From: Marihabitans asiaticum
GTDB lineage: Bacteria; Actinomycetota; Actinomycetes; Actinomycetales; Dermatophilaceae
DNA length: 64,000 nt
Direction: 5' to 3'
NCBI RefSeq assembly: GCF_007828725.1
Contig: NZ_VIUW01000001.1
Coordinates: forward strand, 888,912-952,911
Position 1 is the stretch's first letter. Each line of letters opens with the position of its first letter. The translations under genes and the position numbers were made by a program. Below the pieces are notes generated by a model. The model was not told the DNA's origin. It saw only the letters and a program-made list of their open reading frames with translations, and did no database searches. Of this stretch, positions 54,583 to 63,081 are shown piece by piece.

Positions 54583-55149
54583 ATGGACTACTTCGCCGAC
54601 GTCGAGATCCGCCGCAGCGCCCGCCGCCGCAAGACCGTCTCCGCGCGGGTCGAGGGGGACACCTTGGTCGTCATGCTGCCGACCGGGTTGAGCGCCTCGG
54701 CGGAGCAGCGCTACGTCCGTGACATGGCCGAGCGGCTCGCTGCCCGGCGGGAGCGGCGCCGGCCCACCGACGTCGACCTGCACGAGCGGGCGATGGCCCT
54801 CTCGCGCCGCTACCTCGATGGTGCCGCGGTGCCGTCGAGCGTGCGCTGGGTGACGAACCAGAACTCGCGGTGGGGGTCGTGCACCCCGTCGTCGAAGGCG
54901 ATCCGGCTGAGTCACCGCTTGCAGGAGATGCCCGACTACGTCCTGGACTACGTGCTCACCCACGAGCTGGTGCACCTGCTCGTGCCAGGGCACGGGCGTG
55001 ACTTCTACGCGCTCATGGACCGATACCCGCAGCGGGAGCGGGCGCGGGGGTACCTCGAGGGCTTCTCCGGCCGGTCGGGGGAGTCCTGGGACGAGCCGGA
55101 GATCGACGAAGGGGGTGGAGCCGCCGCCCCGGAGTCGGCGGCTGGGTAG
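54583..55149 (+). CDS. YgjP-like (DUF45/M48-related) metallopeptidase
   Basis: A 188-residue protein. VEIRRSARRRKTVSARVEGDTLVVMLP starts the fold, WGSCTPSSKAIRLSHRL is the WGSC motif, and THELVHLLVPGHGRDFYALM provides H127-E128-x2-H131 and the downstream His. Such proteins (YgjP, DUF45) are predicted zinc peptidases and often lie in restriction-modification loci, but here the setting is core. ATG 54583 is divergent from the ThiF-like gene. The C-terminal EIDEGGGAAAPESAAG tail is variable. Confidence 0.85.
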   Translation: MDYFADVEIRRSARRRKTVSARVEGDTLVVMLPTGLSASAEQRYVRDMAERLAARRERRRPTDVDLHERAMALSRRYLDGAAVPSSVRWVTNQNSRWGSCTPSSKAIRLSHRLQEMPDYVLDYVLTHELVHLLVPGHGRDFYALMDRYPQRERARGYLEGFSGRSGESWDEPEIDEGGGAAAPESAAG

Positions 55150-55259
55150 GGGCGGGTTGGAGAGACGATCAGGCGCCGGGTGATCGGCGAAGGGGGGTGA
55201 GCGCGGCTACGGCAGCGCGGGCGCCAGTCCGGGACGACTACCGGCGTGATGCGACGCGG

Positions 55260-55952
55260 CTACGGCAGTGCGGGCGGCGTCAACGCGGCGACGGCAGCGC
55301 GGGCGGCGCGCACCGACGGGGTGAGCTCCTCGGCGGTGCCCTCGGGCAGCGCGTCCGCTGGCCACCACGCGAGGTCCAGCGACTCGCTCGAGACTCTCGG
55401 CTGGCTCCCGGGGCGGGCGACGGCGGCGTAGCGGATGTCGAGGTGCGCCGAGCACCGCCCGAAGGCACCGGGCAGCTCGTGCCGGTCAAGGAGGACCGGC
55501 TCGGGGTGCACGGTCAGGTCTCGCGCGCACAGCCCGGACTCCTCGACCGCCTCGCGCAGGGCAGCGCCGGCGATGCTGGGGTCACCCGGCTCGATGTGCC
55601 CGCCGAGCTGGAACCACCGCCGCGCCTTCGCGTGCAGCGTGAGCAGCACCTGCTCCCCCTCCGCATCGAGCACGACGCACCCGACGGTGAAGTGCTCCGG
55701 CGGACCGTCCCGGTGCACCGCGTCCGGGTGCCGGACAAGGTGGCCGAGGAAGGACTCCCGCAGCGCCTCCTGCTCGCGGTCGGGCGCCGACCACGTGCGC
55801 AGCACGTTCTCGAGGTCGTCGGCGAGCCGAGAGCCGCCCGCTGCCCCGACCGTGACGTCGCCGACCTCGCCGACCTCGCCGACCTCGCCGACGGTCGCGT
55901 CGTCCGACGCCCCGACCGCGACGTCGCCGGCCTCCCCGGGACCGGACCTCAC
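55260..55952 (-). CDS. Nudix hydrolase
   Basis: A 230-residue protein with a Nudix box GHIEPGDPSIAGAALREAVEE (variant: the GEs is GD). The N-terminal ~40 residues contain GEVGEVGEVGDV, encoded by a nine-base tandem repeat. The GTG at 55952 overlaps the stop of the upstream DUF2342-type gene (GTGA), which fixes the start and implies coupling. Substrate is unknown. Downstream, GCTACGGCAGCGCGGGCG-type sequence occurs twice (about 55207 and 55260), the second copy at the stop codon. Confidence 0.78.
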   Translation of the reverse strand: MRSGPGEAGDVAVGASDDATVGEVGEVGEVGDVTVGAAGGSRLADDLENVLRTWSAPDREQEALRESFLGHLVRHPDAVHRDGPPEHFTVGCVVLDAEGEQVLLTLHAKARRWFQLGGHIEPGDPSIAGAALREAVEESGLCARDLTVHPEPVLLDRHELPGAFGRCSAHLDIRYAAVARPGSQPRVSSESLDLAWWPADALPEGTAEELTPSVRAARAAVAALTPPALP

Positions 55953-57472
55953 GCGTCGTCGGACGTGCCGGGGTCCTCGCGCTTGCGCGCCTCCTCGTCG
56001 AGCAGGGCCGCGAGCTCGGCGTCGAGGTCGTCCCCGGCCGGGGCACCTGTCGGCGAGGACCCTTCGGAGCCGGACGCGCCCGTCTGCTCCGGGTCACCGG
56101 CGTCGGGACCCGACCCGGTCGAGGAGGCGGGCTGACCCCCCTTCGCGCCGGTGGTCCGCTCGACATAGCCGAGCGGGTCGTCCAGGTCCGCCGAGGTCGG
56201 GGCGACGTCGGGGTGGCCCCAGGCGGCGTCGCGCGCCGAGGCGCCGCCGGCGTCCTCGAGCGCGGCGAAGAGGTTCGCGGCGTCGCGCAGCCGGCGCGGA
56301 CGCAGCTCGAGCCCGACGAGCCCGGCGAAGGTCTTCTCGGCCGGGCCGCCGCTCGCGCGCCGGCGCCGCACCGTCTCGGCGAGGGCGTCGGTCTTGGGCA
56401 GGTGAGGGCCGGCGGCGCGTGCAGTGACGACGTCGACCCAGCCCTCGATAAGCGCCAGCCAGGTCTCGAGCCGGGTCAGGGCCGCCTGCTGCGCCGCGGA
56501 GGGCGAGGGACGGAAGAGCGAGCCGGCCAGCGCCTCCTGCATCGCGGCGACGTCGCCCGGCTCGAGCTGGGTAACCGCGCGGTCAACCGCAGAGGTGTCG
56601 ATCGCGATGCCACGGGCGTACTCCTCGACCGCCGCGAGGATCTGCGGGCCGAGCCACGGCACGTCGACGAAGAGACGCATCCGCGCGCTCTCCCGGACGG
56701 CCAGGTGCAGCCACACCTCGTCGATGTCGACGTCGAGCCCGTCGGCGAGCTCGGCGATGTTGGCCGGCAGCAGCACGACGTGATCGTTCAGCAAGGGGAT
56801 GCCGACCTCGGTGCCGGTGACCGTGTCCTCGGCGAGGGCACCGACGGCGCTGCCGGTCTGCGCGGTGACCAGGGCCGAGCCGAGCCGGTCGATCATCGGG
56901 GCGAGCTGCCCGGCGAGGGCGAGCGGGTTGGTGCCCTCGGGCACGCCGAGCGCGGTGAGGTCCGGCGCGTCCGGCCCGCTCAGCTGAGCGGTCATCGAGT
57001 CCCGGATCGCCCCGGACACCCCGTCGGCGACCGGCTCGACGAGCCGGGCCCACAGCGGCATCGTCTCCTCGACCCACTCCGCCCGGGTCATCGCGATGCC
57101 GGTCAGGCCGGGAGCCTCGAGGTCGGTGACCTCGTCGAGCCACATGCCCGCGACGCGGGTCGCCTGCTCGGCGAGGTTGGTCTCGCGGGCCCCGATCGTC
57201 CGGTCGCCCTCGGCGACCACCTCGCGGGCGGTCGTCGTCGCCTGGGTCAGGTCTACCCCCTTCGCCGTCGCGCCGGGGCTGAACATCGCCCGCATCTGGC
57301 CGGCCATGGCTCGCAGCTGGGCCGGGTCGGCGTCGGCGATACCCATCGCGGAGAGCTGACGGGCCACCTCCGGCGGGATGGGCGCGCCACCGGTCATCTC
57401 CTGGAAGATCGCCGCGATCTCCTCGGGCAGCTCCTCCCGCCCGTCGTCCTGGCCGCTGGTCGGCTCGCTCAT
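55949..57472 (-). CDS. DUF2342 / TIGR03624-type predicted zinc metalloprotease-like protein
   Basis: A 507-residue protein equivalent to Rv3195. A helical N-terminal region (EEIAAIFQEMTGGAPIPPEVARQL) is followed by the DUF2342 core (GSALVTAQTGSAVGALAEDTV, PLLNDHVVLLPANI, DEVWLHLAVRESARMRLFVDVPWLG). The segment RESAR occupies the place of a zincin HExxH motif, so both histidines seem missing and proteolysis is doubtful. The C-terminal ~90 residues are a low-complexity acidic tail. It starts a two-gene unit with the Nudix gene and is divergent from the PDZ-Lon protease. Confidence 0.8.
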   Translation of the reverse strand: MSEPTSGQDDGREELPEEIAAIFQEMTGGAPIPPEVARQLSAMGIADADPAQLRAMAGQMRAMFSPGATAKGVDLTQATTTAREVVAEGDRTIGARETNLAEQATRVAGMWLDEVTDLEAPGLTGIAMTRAEWVEETMPLWARLVEPVADGVSGAIRDSMTAQLSGPDAPDLTALGVPEGTNPLALAGQLAPMIDRLGSALVTAQTGSAVGALAEDTVTGTEVGIPLLNDHVVLLPANIAELADGLDVDIDEVWLHLAVRESARMRLFVDVPWLGPQILAAVEEYARGIAIDTSAVDRAVTQLEPGDVAAMQEALAGSLFRPSPSAAQQAALTRLETWLALIEGWVDVVTARAAGPHLPKTDALAETVRRRRASGGPAEKTFAGLVGLELRPRRLRDAANLFAALEDAGGASARDAAWGHPDVAPTSADLDDPLGYVERTTGAKGGQPASSTGSGPDAGDPEQTGASGSEGSSPTGAPAGDDLDAELAALLDEEARKREDPGTSDDA

Positions 57473-57552
57473 CTGCGCTCCTTAGGATGTGTCGTCACCA
57501 ACAGACCCAACCACGGTCGGGGCCGATAGGTTCCCACGGCCGGGGGAGCATC

Positions 57553-58641
57553 ATGAGGGAGCCCATGACCGACAGGAGACGCGCCGACGCGCTGGCGTGG
57601 TCGATCATGTGGATCTCGCTGGTCATCCTCACCATCTCGCTCCTCATGGCCAACATCAAGGTGCCGTACGCGGTGGAGTCTCCCGGACCGGTCCGCGACA
57701 CCCTCGCCTCGATCGGCGAGGGCGAGGACGCGGCGAAGATCATCACCGTCGACGAGAAGACCTACCCGACGACCGGTCACCTGTACTTCACGACGGTCAG
57801 CGTGCAGGGCAGCCCCGACGAGCACATCACCCTCTGGGAGTGGCTGCTCGGCACGCTCGACAGCGAGTCCGACGTCGTGCCCGAGGAGCAGGTCTTCGGC
57901 ACCGGCTACACCGAGAAGCAGGTCAAGGAGCTCAACGCCGCCCAGATGCAGGGCTCGCAGAAGAACGCCGTCGCGGCCGCGCTGCGCAGCATGGGCAAGG
58001 ACGTGCCGCAGGACAACGTCGTCGCCTCGATCGCCGAGGACTACCCGGCGGCGAAGGTCCTCGAGCTGAAGGATGAGATCCGCAAGGTCGACGGCGAGCC
58101 GGTCACGACCGTCGCCGACGTCATCGCCGCGATCTCGGATCGCACACCGGGCGAGGGCGTCGAGCTGACGATCGAGCGAGACGGCCGCGAGCAGGACGTG
58201 CAGGTCGGGACCAAGGACCTCGGCGGCGGCCGTGCCGGGATCGGGGTGGGCATCGACGCGCTCTACGACTTCCCGATCGAGGTCGAGATCGACGCCGGCA
58301 ACGTCGGTGGCCCGAGCGCGGGGATGATGTTCGCCCTGGCGATCTACGACGTCCTCACCCCCGGGGCGCTCACCTCGGGGACCTCGATCGCCGGCACGGG
58401 GACGATCGACGACGCCGGCGCCGTGGGCCCGATCGGCGGCATCGAGCAGAAGATGATCGGCGCGCAGGAGGGGGGCGCTGCCTACTTCCTCGCGCCGCGG
58501 GCCAACTGCTCGGAGGTGAGCGGGAACGTCCCCTCGGGCCTGACCGTGCTCGAGGTCGCGACCCTCGACGATGCGGTGGGTGCCGTCGAGGCAGCGGCGA
58601 AGGGGGATGTCTCGGCTGTGCCGTCCTGCGGCACCCGGTGA
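57553..58641 (+). CDS. Membrane-anchored PDZ/Lon-type (S16) protease
   Basis: A 362-residue protein of the YlbL/Rv3194c group. A transmembrane helix (about 15-35), a PDZ domain (about 150-225: AAKVLELKDEIRKVDGEPVTTVADVI) and a Lon protease domain are present. The catalytic dyad is S255 (GGPSAGMMFALA) and K300 (GGIEQKMIGA), 45 residues apart as in Lon. YlbL-type proteases act outside the cytoplasmic membrane and, in Bacillus, degrade the division inhibitor YneA. Two starts are possible, 57553 and 57565; GGGGGAG precedes the first. UPF0182 and PPA1309 genes follow. Confidence 0.9.
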   Translation: MREPMTDRRRADALAWSIMWISLVILTISLLMANIKVPYAVESPGPVRDTLASIGEGEDAAKIITVDEKTYPTTGHLYFTTVSVQGSPDEHITLWEWLLGTLDSESDVVPEEQVFGTGYTEKQVKELNAAQMQGSQKNAVAAALRSMGKDVPQDNVVASIAEDYPAAKVLELKDEIRKVDGEPVTTVADVIAAISDRTPGEGVELTIERDGREQDVQVGTKDLGGGRAGIGVGIDALYDFPIEVEIDAGNVGGPSAGMMFALAIYDVLTPGALTSGTSIAGTGTIDDAGAVGPIGGIEQKMIGAQEGGAAYFLAPRANCSEVSGNVPSGLTVLEVATLDDAVGAVEAAAKGDVSAVPSCGTR

Positions 58642-58974
58642 GGGGGGCGCCCCGGGGCACGGGTGACCCGGGACCCTTCGCCCCTCTCGGCGCGGCTGGC
58701 CTGCGGCCCGCCGCCGGCCCGATCTCCCGTCTCTCTTCGCCCGCCGACCGGCCCGGGTCTCCCTTCGTCCGCCGTTGCTACCCGCGGGTACGACGACACA
58801 AGTCCGCGTAGCCACCCTGGTGACCCCCTGAGATCTCGAGGTCGCCGCGCCGAGGGGATCACTCGTGTCGTCCGACCCGCGAGTCACCGGTTGGGCACAC
58901 GGAAAGCCGGCCCGAGCTCCCGTCGTGCGCCGACCGGCCCGGGTCTGCGGTGGCCCCGGGGTTCCCCCCTTCGC
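58642..58974. other. Non-coding gap between the PDZ-Lon and PPA1309 genes
   Basis: This 333-bp stretch has no convincing ORF. The 19-mer CGCCGACCGGCCCGGGTCT occurs twice (58742-58760 and 58928-58946), each time followed by variants of CTTCG. Several CCCTTCG near-matches to the window's octamer also lie here. It may be decayed sequence from a repeat or a former gene. Confidence 0.5.
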
Positions 58975-59592
58975 TCAGTCCTCGAGGGTGGTGCGCAACG
59001 CGTGGACGAGGCCGGGGGCGATGTCCTCACCCATCGCGACCTGGTCGTCGTGGTCGTTGGCCCGCTGACGCAGCAGGCAGATCGAGCGGCCGTCGCGGTG
59101 CACGGCCGCGAGGAGGCGCACGTCCTGGCGGTCCGGGTGGGCCGCGAGGTGCTCGGCTGCCTGCTCCGGGTCGCTCGGCAGGTCGTGCTCCGCACTCGGC
59201 GGGACGACCACGCGCTCGATGGCGATCGCGGCCCCGTGCACCGTCTCGGGCCAGCTGAGCCGCCCGAGCAGGGTCTCGATCGAGCTGGTCCGGGCAAATC
59301 CCTCCTGCTCGATCGCGGTGAGCGCGCCCGGGACGAGGTCGGTCACCGACATCGACTCGCGCAGCTGCGGCTCGGCGGCGAGCAGCGCCTCGGTCTCGAC
59401 GAGCGCGAAGACCCGTGGTGCCTGGTCCCAGCCCGCGGTCCCCACGTGCCGCTCGGTCTCCAGGGCGCAGCGGGCCAGGGGCTCGGTGACCGGCATGGAG
59501 TCGGGACGCGACCGGGGCTCGGGGCGAAGGGGGTCGCGCGGGTCGCGGGGATCTACGGGGTCGGAAGGAGACGATTCGGGCACGGGGGCCAT
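58975..59592 (-). CDS. PPA1309 family protein
   Basis: A 205-residue protein of an actinobacterial family of unknown function. The conserved body starts at about residue 33 (MPVTEPLARCALETERHVGTAGWDQAPRVFALVET) and contains LAAVHRDGRSICLLRQR near the end. The first 30 residues are a DPRDPRDPLRPEPR low-complexity run, so translation could instead begin at the internal ATG (M33). It faces the convergent PDZ-Lon gene and is divergent from UPF0182, as is common in Micrococcales. Confidence 0.8.
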   Translation of the reverse strand: MAPVPESSPSDPVDPRDPRDPLRPEPRSRPDSMPVTEPLARCALETERHVGTAGWDQAPRVFALVETEALLAAEPQLRESMSVTDLVPGALTAIEQEGFARTSSIETLLGRLSWPETVHGAAIAIERVVVPPSAEHDLPSDPEQAAEHLAAHPDRQDVRLLAAVHRDGRSICLLRQRANDHDDQVAMGEDIAPGLVHALRTTLED

Positions 59593-59691
59593 GCTGCCCC
59601 ACCCGTTGTCAGGGACGGTAGGTAGGTTGTCCCCGCCGCGGTGTTTCCCCCGTGTGCGCCGACCCTGTCAGAGGACCGTGAAGAGAGAGCG

Positions 59692-62673
59692 ATGAGCTCG
59701 AGCGACCTGCCCCCCGAGGACGGAGCGGGCGTCCCCAGCGAGGAGGACTCCGCCGCCGCGGAGGCCCGGCGCGCCGGGTCGCGGGCGCTGCGCTGGTTCA
59801 TCGGCCTCGGGCTCGTCGTGCTGGCGGTCATCGTCGCGGCCGCGATCTGGACCGAGCTGCTGTGGTTCGAGGCGCTCGGCTTCAGCGCCTCGTGGTGGCG
59901 CCGGCTCGCGGCCGAGGCCCTCCTCTTCGTCGTCGGGGGGCTGCTCATCGCCGTCCCGCTGGCGGTGAGCCTGGTCATCCCGTACCGGCAGCGCGCGATG
60001 AGCTGGCCCGGGACGCCGGGGGAGCGGGCGCTGGCGCAGTACCGCGAGGTGCTCGACCCCTTCCGCCGGCTCGTGACGATCGGGCTGCCGCTCGTCATGG
60101 GGCTCATGGGCGGGTTGGCGGCTGCGGGTCAGTGGCAGCAGTACAAGCTCTGGCGGCACGGCAGCGAGGTCGGGGTCGACGACCCGCACTTCTCGATGGA
60201 TGTCGGCTACTACCTCTTCGACATGCCCTGGTACTCCTTCGTCGTCGGCTACCTCACCGTCGTCGCGACGGTGTGCCTCATCGCCGCCGCCTTCGCGCAC
60301 TACGTCTACGGCGGGCTGCGTCCGCCCGGGCGGGGCGGGTCGAGCCTGGCGACGTTCGTCCACCTCGGGGTGCTCGGCGCGGTCCTGGCCCTGCTGCGTG
60401 GGGTCTCCTACCTGCTCGACGCGCACGCGCTGACCACGCACGAGTCGGCGGTGCTCACCGGGGTCGGCTACACCGACGCCAACGCGGTGGTCCCGGCGAA
60501 GTACATCCTCGCCGTGGCTGCGGTGATGTGCGCGGGCTTCTTCCTCGCCGCGATCCGGCTGCGCCGCTGGCGCCTGCCGGTCATCGGGGTGGCCACCCTC
60601 GTCGGCCTGTCCGTGCTCGTCGGCAACATCTACCCGGCCCTGGTCGAGACCTACAAGGTGGCGCCGTCGCGCTCGTCGCTGGAGCAGCCGTACCTGCAGG
60701 ACAACATCGACTTCACCCGAGCCGCCTACGACGTCGACGACGTCCAGGTCGAGGAGTACGACGCGGTCTCGAGCGCCTCCGCCGGGCAGCTGCGCGAGGA
60801 CGCCGGGACGATCCCGGGCATCCGCCTGCTCGACCCCAACGTCGTCAGCCCCACCTTCCAGCAGCTCCAGGCCCAGCAGCCGTACTACACCTTCCCCGAC
60901 GACCTCGACGTCGACCGGTACACCGTCGACGGCGAGAGCGTCGACACCGTGGTCGCGGCCCGCGAGGTCGACCTGACCAAGGTTCCCGCAGACCGGCGGG
61001 ACTGGGTCAACGACCACACCGTCTACACCCACGGCTACGGGCTCGTCGCGGCTCGCGGGGCGCAGGTCTCGGGCAGCGGCAGCCCGGCGTGGTTCGACAT
61101 CGCCGAGGCGAAGGGGGAGTACGAGCCTCGGATCTACTTCGGCGAGCAGATGAAGCACTTCTCCATCGTCGGCGGTGAGCCCGGCGCGCCCCCGCGCGAG
61201 GTCGACCGGCCGACTGGTGGCACCGAGAGCCGCTCGACCTACACCGGTGAGGGTGGGGTCGACATCGGTTCCCCCCTTCGCCAGGTCGCCTACGCGATCA
61301 CCCATCGCGACCTCAAGCTGGTCCTCTCCGACGCCGTCGGCTCGAACTCGCGCCTGCTCGAGCACCGCACCCCGCTCGAGCGGGTGCAGCGGGTCGCCCC
61401 GTGGCTCACCCTCGACAAGGACCCGTACCCGACCGTGGTCGACGGTCGGATCCAGTGGGTGGTCGATGGCTACACGACCTCTCAGACCTACCCGTACAGC
61501 AGCCGGTTCAGCGTCTCGGGGGTGCAGGAGGGCACGGTCACCTCGATCGAGACCCAGCGCCAGCTGGCGCTCACCGGCGACCGGGTGAACTACATGCGCA
61601 ACTCGATCAAGGCGACCGTCGACGCCTACGACGGGTCGGTGCGCCTCTACCGCTGGGACGACGAGGACCCGATCGTGCAGGCCTGGTCGGAGGCCTTCCC
61701 CGACCTCATCCGGCCCACCTCGGAGATCAGCGCCGAGCTGATGTCGCACCTGCGCTACCCGGAGGACCTCTTCCGGATGCAGCGCGCGGTGCTCGCCGAC
61801 TACCACGTGACCAACGCCAGCGACTTCCGCGCCGGCCAGGACCGCTGGCGCGTCCCGAACGACCCGACGGTGCTGCGTGACCAGAAGGTCGCCCAGCCGC
61901 CCTACTACCTCACCATGGCGATGCCCGACCAGGACCAGCCGGCGTGGTCGCTGACCTCGACGTACATCCCGAAGGGCGACCGCGACGTCATGGCCGGGTA
62001 CCTGGCCGTGGAGTCCGAGGCGGGGGGCGAGAAGGGCAACCCCGCCGACGGCTACGGGACGCTGCGGATGCTCGCGGTGCCACGCTCGACGACGGTGCCC
62101 GGCCCGCCGCAGGTGCAGAACGAGATCGCGAGCAGCTCGGTCAAGGGCGTCGACACCGACCAGACGCTGAGCGACTTCCTCAACAACAGCTCGCGAGGCA
62201 ACAGCCAGGTCGACTTCGGCAACCTCATGACCCTGCCGGTCGGTGAGGGCTTCCTGCACGTCGAGCCGGTCTACCTCTCCTCGACCTCGGAGAATGCCTA
62301 CCCCTCGATGCGGATGGTCATCGTCAGCTTCGGCGACCGGTACGCGTGGGCGCGCTCGCTCGAGGACGCGCTCGACGAGCTCTTCGGGGGTGACTCGGGG
62401 GCGAGCGGCGAAGGGGGTGAGCCGGCGCCGCAGGAGCCGCCGGCCGAGGAGCCGGACGGTGAGCAGGGTGGCGACGAGGCTCCGGCGTCAGGGTCCGAGC
62501 AGGCGCTACGCGAGGCGATCGCCGACATGGGCGAGGCCTACAAGCGCGGCCAGGACGCGCTCAAGGCCGGCGACCTCGAGGCCTACGGCAAGGCGCAGAA
62601 GGACCTGCGCGCGGCGCTCGAGCGGGCCGCCGCGAACCAGCCCGGTGGTGGCTCGGTCGACCTCGGCGAGTGA
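59692..62673 (+). CDS. UPF0182 family membrane protein
   Basis: A 993-residue protein equivalent to Rv3193c. The N-terminal ~330 residues hold seven or so transmembrane helices (for example WFIGLGLVVLAVIVAAAIW, LVTIGLPLVMGLMGGLAAAG). A large extracellular domain follows (from NIYPALVETYKVAPSRSSLE, with QPYYTFPDDLDVDRYTVDG and HFSIVGGEPGAPPREVD). The C-terminus is acidic and coiled-coil-like. The family is universal in actinobacteria and its function is unknown. ATG 59692 follows AGAGAG. It contains three CGAAGGGGG-type sites near variable loops. Confidence 0.93.
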   Translation: MSSSDLPPEDGAGVPSEEDSAAAEARRAGSRALRWFIGLGLVVLAVIVAAAIWTELLWFEALGFSASWWRRLAAEALLFVVGGLLIAVPLAVSLVIPYRQRAMSWPGTPGERALAQYREVLDPFRRLVTIGLPLVMGLMGGLAAAGQWQQYKLWRHGSEVGVDDPHFSMDVGYYLFDMPWYSFVVGYLTVVATVCLIAAAFAHYVYGGLRPPGRGGSSLATFVHLGVLGAVLALLRGVSYLLDAHALTTHESAVLTGVGYTDANAVVPAKYILAVAAVMCAGFFLAAIRLRRWRLPVIGVATLVGLSVLVGNIYPALVETYKVAPSRSSLEQPYLQDNIDFTRAAYDVDDVQVEEYDAVSSASAGQLREDAGTIPGIRLLDPNVVSPTFQQLQAQQPYYTFPDDLDVDRYTVDGESVDTVVAAREVDLTKVPADRRDWVNDHTVYTHGYGLVAARGAQVSGSGSPAWFDIAEAKGEYEPRIYFGEQMKHFSIVGGEPGAPPREVDRPTGGTESRSTYTGEGGVDIGSPLRQVAYAITHRDLKLVLSDAVGSNSRLLEHRTPLERVQRVAPWLTLDKDPYPTVVDGRIQWVVDGYTTSQTYPYSSRFSVSGVQEGTVTSIETQRQLALTGDRVNYMRNSIKATVDAYDGSVRLYRWDDEDPIVQAWSEAFPDLIRPTSEISAELMSHLRYPEDLFRMQRAVLADYHVTNASDFRAGQDRWRVPNDPTVLRDQKVAQPPYYLTMAMPDQDQPAWSLTSTYIPKGDRDVMAGYLAVESEAGGEKGNPADGYGTLRMLAVPRSTTVPGPPQVQNEIASSSVKGVDTDQTLSDFLNNSSRGNSQVDFGNLMTLPVGEGFLHVEPVYLSSTSENAYPSMRMVIVSFGDRYAWARSLEDALDELFGGDSGASGEGGEPAPQEPPAEEPDGEQGGDEAPASGSEQALREAIADMGEAYKRGQDALKAGDLEAYGKAQKDLRAALERAAANQPGGGSVDLGE

Positions 62674-62751
62674 GTGGGGCGACTCGGTGGGCTGATTTGA
62701 GGTAGCACCGGGTCATCACCTCGGGCGTGTCTACATCGAACCAGCGCGATT

Positions 62752-62779
62752 TTGTCGTCACGCGGCGTTCACGTAGAGT
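62752..62779 (+). promoter_or_regulatory. Candidate promoter of tRNA-fMet
   Basis: TTGTCG (62752-62757) and TAGAGT (62774-62779) are separated by 16 bases and lie 15 bases before the mature tRNA start, a sensible sigma-A arrangement. Confidence 0.55.
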
Positions 62780-62793
62780 TGCACTCGCAACGA

Positions 62794-62870
62794 CGCGGGG
62801 TGGAGCAGTTCGGTAGCTCGCCGGGCTCATAACCCGGAGGTCGCAGGTTCAAATCCTGCCCCCGCTACCA
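62794..62870 (+). tRNA. tRNA-fMet (CAU), initiator
   Basis: The 77-nt sequence CGCGGGGTGGAGCAG... ends with an encoded CCA. The anticodon loop is CTCATAA on a stem with three consecutive G:C pairs (GGG/CCC), and the first base C1 faces T72, i.e. no Watson-Crick pair. Both are hallmarks of initiator tRNA. The TTCAAAT T-loop and AGCAG/GGTAG D-arm are normal. Confidence 0.95.
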
Positions 62871-62892
62871 CCGCGATGCTAGCGCGCACCAA

Positions 62893-62926
62893 CATCAGGG
62901 CGGACCTTTCGAGGTTCGCCCTGATG
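62893..62926 (+). terminator. Hairpin after tRNA-fMet
   Basis: CATCAGGGCGGACCT (62893-62907) pairs with AGGTTCGCCCTGATG (62912-62926) with one G-T wobble and a TTCG tetraloop. It lies 22 bases beyond the tRNA and is followed by GGCGTTTCC. Confidence 0.75.
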
Positions 62927-63081
62927 GCGTTTCCGGGGGCTGTGCCGTGAGCCGACGGCAGCCACGCTCGTCCCGGACCCGAACGTCGTGCTTTACCCCC
63001 TTCGCCGGTCGCCGCTCTCGAGGTGCAGGATCGCCCGAGCGGGTCCACCATGGAGATCTCGTCGTCACCAAGGGAGCTGAC

